Assembly: GCA_024279135.1 (NCBI GenBank)
Contig: JAJRRU010000015.1
Location: forward strand, 1 to 64,000
Reading direction: 5' to 3'
Source of the DNA: Alphaproteobacteria bacterium
Lineage (GTDB): Bacteria > Pseudomonadota > Alphaproteobacteria > Rhodospirillales > Casp-alpha2
Length of the DNA: 64,000 bases
The notes below the pieces were generated by a model. It worked only from the letters and a program-made list of their open reading frames with translations. It did not search any database and was not told the DNA's origin. Positions 25,371 through 33,714 of this stretch are shown here, one piece after another. Every line of letters starts with the position of its first letter. The stretch's first letter is position 1. The translations under genes were made by a program, and so were the position numbers.

Positions 25371-26089
25371 GCACGACAGAACAACAGGCATACTTCAGTG
25401 TTAAGGATATCCACGCCTACTACGGCGATTCTTACATTGTCCAAGGCGTTTCCTTCGACGTTAAGGAAGGCGAAATCATGGCATTGCTGGGACGCAATGG
25501 TGCGGGTAAAACATCCACATTACGTACCATCGCCCGGGTAGATGATCCGGTCCTGACCCATGGTGAGATATATCTGAATGGGCAGGCAATCCATGAATTG
25601 AAGGCTTATCAAGCCGCCCGGGCGGGGTTCCAGTTGGTGCCCGAAGATCGTCGTATTATTGGCGGCCTGACGGTTGAAGAAAACCTTCAACTGGCCCAGG
25701 TTGCCGAACCAAAAGGCTGGGAGATTGAACGGATCTATGAACATTTCCCGCGCCTTGCCGAGCGCCGCAAGCAAGATGCAGTGACCATGTCGGGCGGAGA
25801 GCAGCAGATGCTGGCGGTGGCCCGGGCGCTGGCACGCGACATCAAGATGTTATTGCTGGACGAGCCCTATGAAGGACTCGCCCCGGTGATTGTGCAGGAG
25901 ATTGAAAAAATTCTCATGCAGGTGAAAGAATTGGGCATTACCACAATCATCGTCGAGCAAAATGCTGTAGCGGCTTTGAACCTGGCCGATAAAGCGGTGA
26001 TTATCGATATGGGGCAGGTCGCTTTTTCCGGTACGGCGCAGGATGTTCTGGATAACCAGGAACTTCGTCATGAGTATCTGGCAATTTGA
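25367..26089 (+). CDS. branched-chain amino acid-type ABC transporter ATPase (LivF type)
   Basis: 240 residues: Walker A GRNGAGKTSTLRT, Q-loop region FQLVPEDRRIIGGLTVEENL (the RxIxGGLT form is typical of LivF), signature MSGGEQQMLAVARAL, Walker B MLLLDEPYEGLAP and the late EQNAVAALNLADK motif. In this subfamily the switch histidine is Gln or Asn (VEQN), as here. It dimerises with the LivG-type protein. Confidence 0.93.
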   Translation: MSTTEQQAYFSVKDIHAYYGDSYIVQGVSFDVKEGEIMALLGRNGAGKTSTLRTIARVDDPVLTHGEIYLNGQAIHELKAYQAARAGFQLVPEDRRIIGGLTVEENLQLAQVAEPKGWEIERIYEHFPRLAERRKQDAVTMSGGEQQMLAVARALARDIKMLLLDEPYEGLAPVIVQEIEKILMQVKELGITTIIVEQNAVAALNLADKAVIIDMGQVAFSGTAQDVLDNQELRHEYLAI

Positions 26090-26144
26090 TTAAAGTGATG
26101 GATAATATTTGAGCCGCTTTCAAGGCAAAGGAAATATATCGGGA

Positions 26145-26984
26145 ATGAAAGATATTCTAGTTCATTTGGATGACAGCGAAGTATGTTCTCATCGCATCAG
26201 AACGGCCATATCCCTGGCAACAAAGCACGATGCGCATGTTGTTGGTGTGGCCCTGAAAATTAAATCGACCATTGCCGACTATATCAGCGAGGCCTTGCCG
26301 AGCGGGTTCCTTGAGGCCCAACGCGAAGCCGTTGAAATATCGGCAAACAAGGCAATTGAAAGATTTGTTGCCGAGGCGACTAAAGCCGGTATCAGTTTCG
26401 AGACGGATATTATCAACAAATCGGCCGCAAAAGCGCCGAGTGTGCTGGCTTTTTACGCTCGCCATACGGACATCACGATTCTTGGTCAGACCAATGAAGA
26501 AAGTGGCGGCGCAAGTTTCAATACTGCGCTGATGGATGCGACACTTTTGGAATCCGGCCGGCCACTGTATCTGGTGCCCTATGTGGGCAAAAAAATCCAG
26601 CCCGTCAAAACCGCAGTTATTGCCTGGGATGGCAGCTTTAAGGCGGCCCGGGCGGTTAATGATGCCATACCCCTGCTTCAGGACCGGAAAGAAACTATCA
26701 TTCTGGTGATTAATGCAGAAGAACGCAAAACCGCACACGGCAAGCAGCCGGGGGCCGATATTGCCGCACATCTTGCGCGGTATGGGGTTCACGCCACAAT
26801 CGAGCGAGAGACCGTAAAACAGATTGATATAGACTCAGCCATTTTGAATTTTCTGGCTGATTCGGGTGCTGATTTGCTGGTCATGGGGGCATATGGCCAT
26901 TCCCGGTTGCGCGAAAAGGCATTTGGCGGGGTGACGCAAAATATATTGAAGAATATGACTGTCCCGGTATTAATGTCTGCCTGA
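26145..26984 (+). CDS. tandem universal stress protein (UspA family)
   Basis: About 279 residues with two UspA folds. The first starts KDILVHLDDSE, the second around residue 155 (VKTAVIAWDGSFKAARAVND). The second ends with the ATP-binding pattern GAYGHSRLREKAFGG followed by VTQNILKNMTVPVL. The start at 26145 is where the first Usp strand begins; a longer reading from 26109 lacks support. It lies 55 bases after the ATPase gene, probably in the same transcript, a common arrangement for stress-linked transporters. Confidence 0.87.
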   Translation: MKDILVHLDDSEVCSHRIRTAISLATKHDAHVVGVALKIKSTIADYISEALPSGFLEAQREAVEISANKAIERFVAEATKAGISFETDIINKSAAKAPSVLAFYARHTDITILGQTNEESGGASFNTALMDATLLESGRPLYLVPYVGKKIQPVKTAVIAWDGSFKAARAVNDAIPLLQDRKETIILVINAEERKTAHGKQPGADIAAHLARYGVHATIERETVKQIDIDSAILNFLADSGADLLVMGAYGHSRLREKAFGGVTQNILKNMTVPVLMSA

Positions 26985-27119
26985 TAATGGTGTCATCGTG
27001 ACGATTTGATGAATTGCTCCCAAACAACAAATAGTTAAAATAAATGACAACGGTCTACTGAATGGGGTAGCATCGTTTGCTTGAGTGTTGGCATTTTAAT
27101 TTATGGGCAATTCAAAAAA

Positions 27120-27506
27120 ATGGCTTATTCCATATTGGTGGCAGAGGATGAGCCAAATATTATTCTGTCATTACAATTTATCATGAAAAAGGCCGGGTTT
27201 CATGTGCGCGTGGCAGAAGACGGTGAGCAGGCTATCCAGGAAATAAAAAAAGATCCGCCAAGTGCTGTCCTGTTGGATATTATGTTGCCCAAACGAGATG
27301 GTTTTTCGGTTTGTGAAACCATAAAAAACAACCCCGACTGGTCAGATATAAAGGTTATTATGCTCACTGCAAAAAGCCGTGAACAAGACAAACAACGAGC
27401 TTTGGACCTGGGCGCGGATGATTATATAACCAAACCCTTTTCGACACGGGAATTAGTTGATCGCATTCAGGAGTTGATTAATCAAAACGGAGACAGCAAA
27501 GCCTGA
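27120..27506 (+). CDS. CheY-like single-domain response regulator
   Basis: About 128 residues, receiver only: E9/D10 in LVAEDEPN, phospho-acceptor D53 in VLLDIMLPK, Thr in MLTAKSRE, Lys in TKPFSTRE. No output domain, so it probably passes phosphate on or acts by protein contact. It sits just before the small symporter subunit and the symporter-kinase, and is the natural candidate partner of that kinase. The start at 27120 (MAYSILVAE) is preferred over 27081. Confidence 0.88.
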   Translation: MAYSILVAEDEPNIILSLQFIMKKAGFHVRVAEDGEQAIQEIKKDPPSAVLLDIMLPKRDGFSVCETIKNNPDWSDIKVIMLTAKSREQDKQRALDLGADDYITKPFSTRELVDRIQELINQNGDSKA

Positions 27507-27563
27507 CAGCCAACAATCGATTAAAACTTTTGATTTATCTGTGGGAAAAGAAATTATAAGTCC

Positions 27564-27818
27564 ATGAAACGCACCGGGCGAAAACAAGAGTGGTCAATAG
27601 CATTATTCTGTGCGGGTCTGATTTTTTTATTTCCGCCAATACTGTCAATTTATAATGTTTCCGATGTTATTTTCGGGTTGCCCGTGGCCTATGTGGTTCT
27701 GTACGGGATCTGGGGGCTTCTGATCGTCGCAATTGCATTGGGTGTCAGGCGAAAAATCCGTTTTGACCGGTCCGGTCATACCGGACTATCCATGAAAAAA
27801 CCGCAGGATGATTTCTGA
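27564..27818 (+). CDS. small membrane protein, sodium/solute symporter small-subunit-like
   Basis: 84 residues with two spans: WSIALFCAGLIFLFPPIL and VAYVVLYGIWGLLIVAIALGV. The FPP then FGLPVAYVVLYGIW pattern resembles DUF4212-type small subunits that precede SSS symporter genes. The stop TGA and the next ATG overlap at 27815-27818. It probably supports folding or activity of the symporter-kinase that follows. Confidence 0.75.
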   Translation: MKRTGRKQEWSIALFCAGLIFLFPPILSIYNVSDVIFGLPVAYVVLYGIWGLLIVAIALGVRRKIRFDRSGHTGLSMKKPQDDF

Positions 27819-30541
27819 TGCAGGGCGGTGTGGTTGTCGGTGTTTCTTTTGCCTATCTGGCGTTATTGTTTGCCATCGCCTATTACGGTGAAAAACGTGC
27901 AGGCCAGGGTCGCAGCCTTACGAATAACCCTTATATTTTCACCTTATCCATCGCCGTATACTGCACGTCATGGACCTTTTATGGCAGTGTCGGCAGGGCG
28001 GCTAAAACGGGCCTGGACTACCTGCCAATATACTTGGGGCCAACGCTGGTTTTTATCGTCTGGTCTATGGTTATGGCCAAAATAATCAGAATCTGCAAGA
28101 ACCAGCGTATTACCTCAATTGCTGATTTTATTTCCTCACGGTATGGTAAAAATCTTGCACTGGGTGCCTTGGTCACCATTATTGCGGTGATCGGAACCAC
28201 GCCCTATATTTCGCTTCAGTTAAAATCCATATCAACCAGCTTTAACCTGCTTGCAGGGTTCCAAAACCCTGATTTCCAGACTTATGGGAATGCCCTAGGC
28301 ATCGATACGACGTTGCTGGTGGCTGTAATCCTGGCATTATTTGCGATCCTGTTTGGCACCCGCCACATTGAAGCTAGTGAACATCATGAGGGTTTGGTTG
28401 TCGCCATTGCATTCGAATCCCTGGTCAAGTTGTTCGCTTTCCTGGCGGTCGGCTTTTTTGTTACATTTAGTGTATTTGACGGTTTTGGGGATCTTTTCTA
28501 CCAGGCACAGGCGCACGGATTGTCGCGGTTGTTTATGATCAGTGATGATCAGAATTACAGCCAGTGGATAACCATGACATTGTTGAGCATGGCGGCGATA
28601 CTTTTTTTGCCCCGGCAGTTCTATATTACGGCCGTAGAGAATAAAAATGAAAACCATTTGCGAACGGCGGCCTGGCTTTTCCCGCTTTATCTGCTGATCA
28701 TCAATATCTTCGTTTTGCCCATAGCCATTGGCGGAAAAATCGCTTTTGCCGGAATGTCCAGTGACGCCGATATGTTCGTGTTAACAGTGCCGATGTATTT
28801 TGATCAGGGAAAACTTGCCCTGTTCGCCTTCATCGGCGGATTGTCGGCGGCCAGTTCCATGGTCATTGTTGCTGCAATAGCCTTGTCTACCATGGTTTGC
28901 AATAACCTGATCATGCCCTTTTTATTGCGCTGGAAGTGGGTCTACGTTACCGAGGGGGGTGATCTTTCGGGGCTTTTGTTGATAATCCGCCGGGCCAGTA
29001 TTCTCATAATTTTGTTGTTGGGATATGGCTATTTTCACATCGCCAGTGAGTCTTATTCCCTGGTCACCATTGGGCTGGTATCCTTTGCGGCGGCGGCCCA
29101 GTTTGCGCCAGCTATTATTGGCGGAATATTCTGGAAGGGTGGGTCCAGTAAAGGAGCCCTGGTTGGCCTGACTTTGGGTTTTGTTGTGTGGATCTATACC
29201 TTGCTGTTGCCCTCATTTGCCCAGTCGGGCTGGTTACCGATTAATTTTATCAGCGAAGGGCTTTTTGGACTGGGGTTTCTGAAGCCTTATGCATTGTTTG
29301 GATTGTCAGGTTTCGATACCCTTACTCACGCTTTGTTCTGGAGCATGTTTGCAAATATTGGCGGCTATGTTGCGGTTTCCCTGTGGGGGGAATTAAGCCC
29401 CATTGAACGGTTGCAGGGCAGCCTTTTCGTCGATGTTTTTGAAAGCACCGAGGGACATAGGGACTCGCGTTATTGGCAAGGCTCCGTGACAATAGCAGCA
29501 TTACAGGAATTGCTTGGCCGGTTTATTGGCCCGGCTCGGGCGGGAAAAGATTTCCAAGCTTTCGCCAAGTTCAATAATAGTGTGCTAAAGGCAGATGATC
29601 TGGCTGATAACCGGCTCTTAATCCATGTCGAAAACATGCTTTCCGGGGCCATTGGTTCAGCCACGGCCAGGGTGGTTTTTACCTCATTGATTAAACATGA
29701 AAATATCAGCGCCAGCGAGATTTTCCTGATTCTCGATGAAACCACCCAGGTCATGAAATACAGCCGGATGCTGGAGACCAAATCGACCGAGTTGGAAGAA
29801 ACCTCTCTGAAATTGCAACAGGCCAATAAACGCCTGAAGGAATTTGATGCCCTGAAAGATGACTTCCTGTCGACCATTTCTCATGAACTGCGCACCCCGT
29901 TGACCTCGATCAGGGCATTTAGTGAAATCCTGCAGGATGATCAGGATATCGGATTGAGTGAGCAACAAAAATTCCTCAGTATTATAACGAAGGAAAGCGA
30001 GCGGTTAACACGTCTGATTGATCAGATACTTGATCTGGCTAAGATGGAAGCCGGTCGCATGGACTGGACCATGAGCCTGGTTGAACCGTCCACGGCGATC
30101 AGGGACGCACTGGCGGTCCTGGATGGCCTGATCAAGGAAAGCAATATTGAATTACATCTCGATATTGCGACAGATATCCCTAACGTGCGGGCTGACCGCG
30201 ATAAATTCATTCAGGTCGTTATTAATGTGGTTTCCAATGCCATTAAATTCTGTGCTCATCCTGGCGGTATTATCACGGTTAATGCACGTCAACATAACAG
30301 TATGCTCATGGTGAGCATATCCGATAATGGCAAAGGTATTTTGCCGGAACACCGCGATTTCATTTTTGAAAAGTTTCATCAAAGCAGCCAGAACTCCAAT
30401 GAAATGCCCATTGGAACAGGCCTGGGGTTAGCCATTTGCCGCCAGATTATTTCATTCTTTGGTGGCGAAATCTGGGCCGATAATGATGTTAGTGGCGGGG
30501 CACGGATTTCATTCAGTATCCCGATGTCACAAACACAATGA
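27818..30541 (+). CDS. sodium/solute symporter-histidine kinase fusion (CrbS/CbrA type)
   Basis: 907 residues. Residues 1 to about 500 are a 12-13-span SSS (SLC5) transporter; YCTSWTFYGSVGRA and SIADFISSRYGKN are typical. A STAC-like linker follows (LLIHVENMLSGAIGSA, about residues 600-635), then a coiled coil (ELEETSLKLQQANKRLKEF) and the dimerisation helix with H689 in TISHELRTPLTSI. The ATP domain has VVSNAIKFC, SDNGKGI and GTGLGLAICRQ. No PAS or receiver domain is seen. CrbS and CbrA couple nutrient sensing (acetate, histidine) to gene control; the ligand here is unknown. Confidence 0.92.
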   Translation: MQGGVVVGVSFAYLALLFAIAYYGEKRAGQGRSLTNNPYIFTLSIAVYCTSWTFYGSVGRAAKTGLDYLPIYLGPTLVFIVWSMVMAKIIRICKNQRITSIADFISSRYGKNLALGALVTIIAVIGTTPYISLQLKSISTSFNLLAGFQNPDFQTYGNALGIDTTLLVAVILALFAILFGTRHIEASEHHEGLVVAIAFESLVKLFAFLAVGFFVTFSVFDGFGDLFYQAQAHGLSRLFMISDDQNYSQWITMTLLSMAAILFLPRQFYITAVENKNENHLRTAAWLFPLYLLIINIFVLPIAIGGKIAFAGMSSDADMFVLTVPMYFDQGKLALFAFIGGLSAASSMVIVAAIALSTMVCNNLIMPFLLRWKWVYVTEGGDLSGLLLIIRRASILIILLLGYGYFHIASESYSLVTIGLVSFAAAAQFAPAIIGGIFWKGGSSKGALVGLTLGFVVWIYTLLLPSFAQSGWLPINFISEGLFGLGFLKPYALFGLSGFDTLTHALFWSMFANIGGYVAVSLWGELSPIERLQGSLFVDVFESTEGHRDSRYWQGSVTIAALQELLGRFIGPARAGKDFQAFAKFNNSVLKADDLADNRLLIHVENMLSGAIGSATARVVFTSLIKHENISASEIFLILDETTQVMKYSRMLETKSTELEETSLKLQQANKRLKEFDALKDDFLSTISHELRTPLTSIRAFSEILQDDQDIGLSEQQKFLSIITKESERLTRLIDQILDLAKMEAGRMDWTMSLVEPSTAIRDALAVLDGLIKESNIELHLDIATDIPNVRADRDKFIQVVINVVSNAIKFCAHPGGIITVNARQHNSMLMVSISDNGKGILPEHRDFIFEKFHQSSQNSNEMPIGTGLGLAICRQIISFFGGEIWADNDVSGGARISFSIPMSQTQ

Positions 30542-30545
30542 TTGA

Positions 30546-30662
30546 ACTCCTACCAGCAGACAGGCTGAATTAGTCAGTGAACATCAGTTATCGGAGTCTG
30601 AAGCAGCTGATATTGCCCGCGATCTGGCTTATGGCCTGGTCGAGAAGGCCTATAAACTCTAA
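30546..30662 (+). pseudogene. C-terminal remnant of an unidentified gene
   Basis: Directly after the symporter-kinase stop an open frame reads RQAELVSEHQLSESEAADI then ARDLAYGLVEKAYKL and stops at 30660-30662, 21 bases before the uxuB start. It has good amphipathic helix character and the typical look of a protein C-terminus, but it lacks a start codon and everything upstream. The parent family is not determined. Given the neighbours, a uronate-pathway enzyme such as an isomerase is possible. Confidence 0.5.
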
Positions 30663-30682
30663 CAGGTACGGGATAGGGAATT

Positions 30683-32194
30683 ATGCTAAATCGTCTCTGT
30701 TTGGCGGCACTCGACAGCTTACAATCTGATGTTCATCGCCCGGTTTATGATCGCTCACGGGTAACGCCCGGCGTGGTACATATCGGGGTTGGAAATTTTC
30801 ACCGTGCCCATCAGGCGGTATATTTCGATAATCTTCTGGGCCTGAACGATTTAACCTGTGGCATCATCGGGGTCAGTTTGCGCAGGCCCGATATGGCCGG
30901 TCTGCTGAACCCGCAGGACGGCCTTTATACCGAGTGGACGAGCGACCAGAACGGGGATCATTTTCGCATTATCGGTGCTTTGGGCAAGGTCATAACCGCG
31001 CCAGCCGCACCCGATGATGTGTTACAGGCTTTGTGCGCGCCGGGGATCGCGATTGTGACCATCACAGTTAGCGAAAAAGGTTATCTTCTGGACCGCCATA
31101 ACGGGCGGCTTGATATGGCTCACCCAATTGTCCGCCAGGACCTTGAAATGGGTTCATGGGTTGGCCTGCCGGGGTTGTTGGTCAGCGCATTGCAGGCTCG
31201 GCGAGCGGCCCGTATGGTGCCCTTTACCGTGGTCAGTTGCGACAATCTGCCCGCCAATGGCGATATGTTGCGCCAGGCTGTAATAGACTTCGCCGCCGCC
31301 CGGGACGCCGATCTGGCAAGCTGGATTACCGATCAGGTGGATTTTCCCAACAGCATGGTTGATCGCATCGTGCCGGCAACGACCAGCACCATGTGTGATG
31401 ATATCAAGCGACGATATGACGGTATTTCTGATCCCGGTATGGTAAAGGCCGAACCTTTCAGCCAGTGGGTTATCGAAGACCGGTTTCGCCACGGGCGACC
31501 GGACCTCGGAAGTGTGGGCGTACAGTTGGTCAGTCATGTGGCGCCCTTTGAGACAGCCAAATTAAGGCTGCTGAACGGTGCCCATTCGATGTTGGCTTAT
31601 GGCGGCACCCTGCTCGGATATGAATTGATCGATCAGGCTTTGGGTGATGAAAACCTCAATCGTCTGGTTCGGCTCCTGATGCATGAAGATATTCTGCCCA
31701 GCCTGGACGACCTGCCGGGACAATCCCATGCCGCCTATAGTGAGGAAATTCTGTCGCGGTTTGCCAATTCAGAGATTACCTACCGGTGCCTGCAAGTCGC
31801 CATGGATGGCAGCCAGAAGTTACCGCAGCGGTGGCTCGCCGGTATTTGCTGGAACCTGGAACAGGGACGCCTGCCCCGATATTTGGGCTTCGCCCTGGCG
31901 TGCTGGATGGCCTATCTGATGGGTTGTGCTTCCGGGTCATCTCCAGAGACATTGAACGATCCACTAAATGATCCTCTGGCCGATCAGTTATTGGCGGCCA
32001 TTGGCGAGGCCAAGGCGGTACCATCCGATGTTGTTGATGGCTTGTTTGCCATGACCAGCATCTTTCCCTCTCAGATCACCGACAATCAGCCGTTTGGTGA
32101 TCTGGTAAAACAGTATCTAAGGGCAATTGATGAGCGGGGCTGTAAAGACGCCCTGACCCAGGCTCTGGCACCACACGACCGTCAGTCAGGGTAG
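30683..32194 (+). CDS. uxuB: mannitol-dehydrogenase-family oxidoreductase, probable fructuronate reductase
   Basis: 503 residues. The NAD-binding start is VVHIGVGNFHRAHQAVYFD. VSCDNLPANGDMLRQAV and FPNSMVDRIVPATT are family landmarks, and the catalytic motif KLRLLNGAHSMLAYGG carries Lys, Asn and His. Members reduce D-fructuronate (UxuB), tagaturonate (UxaB) or oxidise mannitol or arabinitol. Because uxuA follows directly, reduction of fructuronate to mannonate is the best fit. ATG follows GATAGGGAATT. First intact gene of the uronate operon. Confidence 0.88.
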   Translation: MLNRLCLAALDSLQSDVHRPVYDRSRVTPGVVHIGVGNFHRAHQAVYFDNLLGLNDLTCGIIGVSLRRPDMAGLLNPQDGLYTEWTSDQNGDHFRIIGALGKVITAPAAPDDVLQALCAPGIAIVTITVSEKGYLLDRHNGRLDMAHPIVRQDLEMGSWVGLPGLLVSALQARRAARMVPFTVVSCDNLPANGDMLRQAVIDFAAARDADLASWITDQVDFPNSMVDRIVPATTSTMCDDIKRRYDGISDPGMVKAEPFSQWVIEDRFRHGRPDLGSVGVQLVSHVAPFETAKLRLLNGAHSMLAYGGTLLGYELIDQALGDENLNRLVRLLMHEDILPSLDDLPGQSHAAYSEEILSRFANSEITYRCLQVAMDGSQKLPQRWLAGICWNLEQGRLPRYLGFALACWMAYLMGCASGSSPETLNDPLNDPLADQLLAAIGEAKAVPSDVVDGLFAMTSIFPSQITDNQPFGDLVKQYLRAIDERGCKDALTQALAPHDRQSG

Positions 32195-32255
32195 TAGAAT
32201 TGCTAACCCTCGCGGTGCTGGATATACTCGGCATTAACCGCTTTAGGATAAAATA

Positions 32256-33455
32256 ATGAGACAGGCATGGCGATGGTTTGGACCCAATGACCCGGTTAGT
32301 CTGGATGATATTCGTCAGGCCGGGGCGAGCGATGTCGTAACGGCCTTGCATGATATTCCCATTGGCGATGTATGGAGCGTGCCTGCCATCACCGAGCGGC
32401 AAGCTCTGATTGAGGGTGGCGATGGTGGCAAATCAGCCTTGCGGTGGTCTGTTGTTGAATCCGTTGCGGTCCACGATCATATCAAACGCGGTGCTGATGG
32501 CTGGCAGGCCTATGCGGAAAACTTTGCCCAGACTTTAAGGCATCTGGGGCAATGCGGCATCCATACCGTGTGTTATAATTTCATGCCCGTGATTGACTGG
32601 ACCCGCACCGATCTGAGATTTGATTTGCCGAACGGGGCCAAGGCGCTGCGTTTTGATGCCGATGAATTTGCCATGTTTGATTTATACCTGTTGAAACGTG
32701 ATGGTGCCCCCGGTGAATACGACAGCTCGGCCACTGCGCGGGCAAAAGCTAAATTTGACGAGTTCCCACAAAGTCGTCGTGACAGGTTGTGTGAAACGAT
32801 TATGGCGGGTCTGCCGGGTGGCATGAGCGGTTCCCACGGGATTGAGGAATTCAGGTCTGCTTTGGCCGCCTATCAGGATATCTCGGATGATGAACTGAGA
32901 CAAAACCTGTATAATTTTCTCGACTATGTGCTGCCCGTTGCCGAGCAGGCCGGTGTTAACCTGGCCATTCACCCGGACGATCCACCCTGCCGTTTGCTGG
33001 GAATGCCGCGGGTGGTCTGTACGGCCGATGATGTTGCTGGATTATTTCAACGCCTGCCCAGTCCGGCCAATGGATTGACATTATGTGCGGGGACCTTTGG
33101 TGCCCATGTGGACAATGATTTACCCGCCATGGCGAAACAGTTTGGCTCGCGGATACATTTTACCCACCTGCGCGGAACCCGCCGCGATGTAGACAACCCG
33201 CTGTCTTTCATTGAGGCCGAACATCTCGATAGCGATATCGACATGATCGCCGTGATCCGCAATTTGCTGGCCGAAGAAAAGGCCAGATATACCCAGGGCA
33301 AGGCCCACGAGATTATCATGCGGCCCGATCATGGCCATTTGATGCTGGATGACCTGCGTAAAGAAAAGATCAATCCGGGATACAGCGCCATTGGACGCCT
33401 GAAAGGGCTCGCCGAAATACGCGGCGTTTTACGGACCCTGGCGGCATTGGAATGA
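32256..33455 (+). CDS. uxuA: mannonate dehydratase
   Basis: 399 residues, the normal size. It starts RQAWRWFGPNDPVSLDDI, with IPIGDVWSV, VESVAVHDHIK, VCYNFMPVIDWTRTDL, the metal/catalytic motifs IHPDDPP and LCAGTFG, FTHLRGT and RPDHGHLMLDD. It removes water from D-mannonate to give 2-keto-3-deoxygluconate, the step after UxuB. KDG kinase and aldolase genes are not in the window. Confidence 0.95.
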   Translation: MRQAWRWFGPNDPVSLDDIRQAGASDVVTALHDIPIGDVWSVPAITERQALIEGGDGGKSALRWSVVESVAVHDHIKRGADGWQAYAENFAQTLRHLGQCGIHTVCYNFMPVIDWTRTDLRFDLPNGAKALRFDADEFAMFDLYLLKRDGAPGEYDSSATARAKAKFDEFPQSRRDRLCETIMAGLPGGMSGSHGIEEFRSALAAYQDISDDELRQNLYNFLDYVLPVAEQAGVNLAIHPDDPPCRLLGMPRVVCTADDVAGLFQRLPSPANGLTLCAGTFGAHVDNDLPAMAKQFGSRIHFTHLRGTRRDVDNPLSFIEAEHLDSDIDMIAVIRNLLAEEKARYTQGKAHEIIMRPDHGHLMLDDLRKEKINPGYSAIGRLKGLAEIRGVLRTLAALE

Positions 33456-33462
33456 TGAACCG

Positions 33463-33714
33463 TTGATGTGCGGTTGCCGGTTGCACGCCCCCCTTGTGGC
33501 ACCGGGCATTATTGCGGGCGCTATTTTGGTTTTTGCGACCCTGGTCAGCGAGATGAGCGTGACAATTATGCTCTATTCTGCAAAATGGAAGACGGTCTCC
33601 ATCGCCATGGGATCGGTTATGAAAATTTCCACGTTGCTTCTCATCTTGCTATCGAGCAAATTGATTGGCAACAGTATAGGCAGGAAATTTAGTGAACAAC
33701 CAGATCAGACCTAA
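33463..33714 (+). pseudogene. C-terminal remnant of a binding-protein-dependent transporter permease
   Basis: The translation LVAPGIIAGAILVFATLVSEMS then VTIMLYSAKWKTVSIAM matches the segment after the EAA loop of Fe3+/2-aminoethylphosphonate-type (FbpB-like) permeases, where LxAPGIxAGxxLVFxxxxxELS and TxxLYS are usual. It then jumps to KISTLLLILLSSKLIGNSIG, too short for the normal last two spans, so there is an internal deletion as well as loss of the N-terminal part. It overlaps the start of the next gene by 23 bases. It cannot be a functional transporter. Confidence 0.65.
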
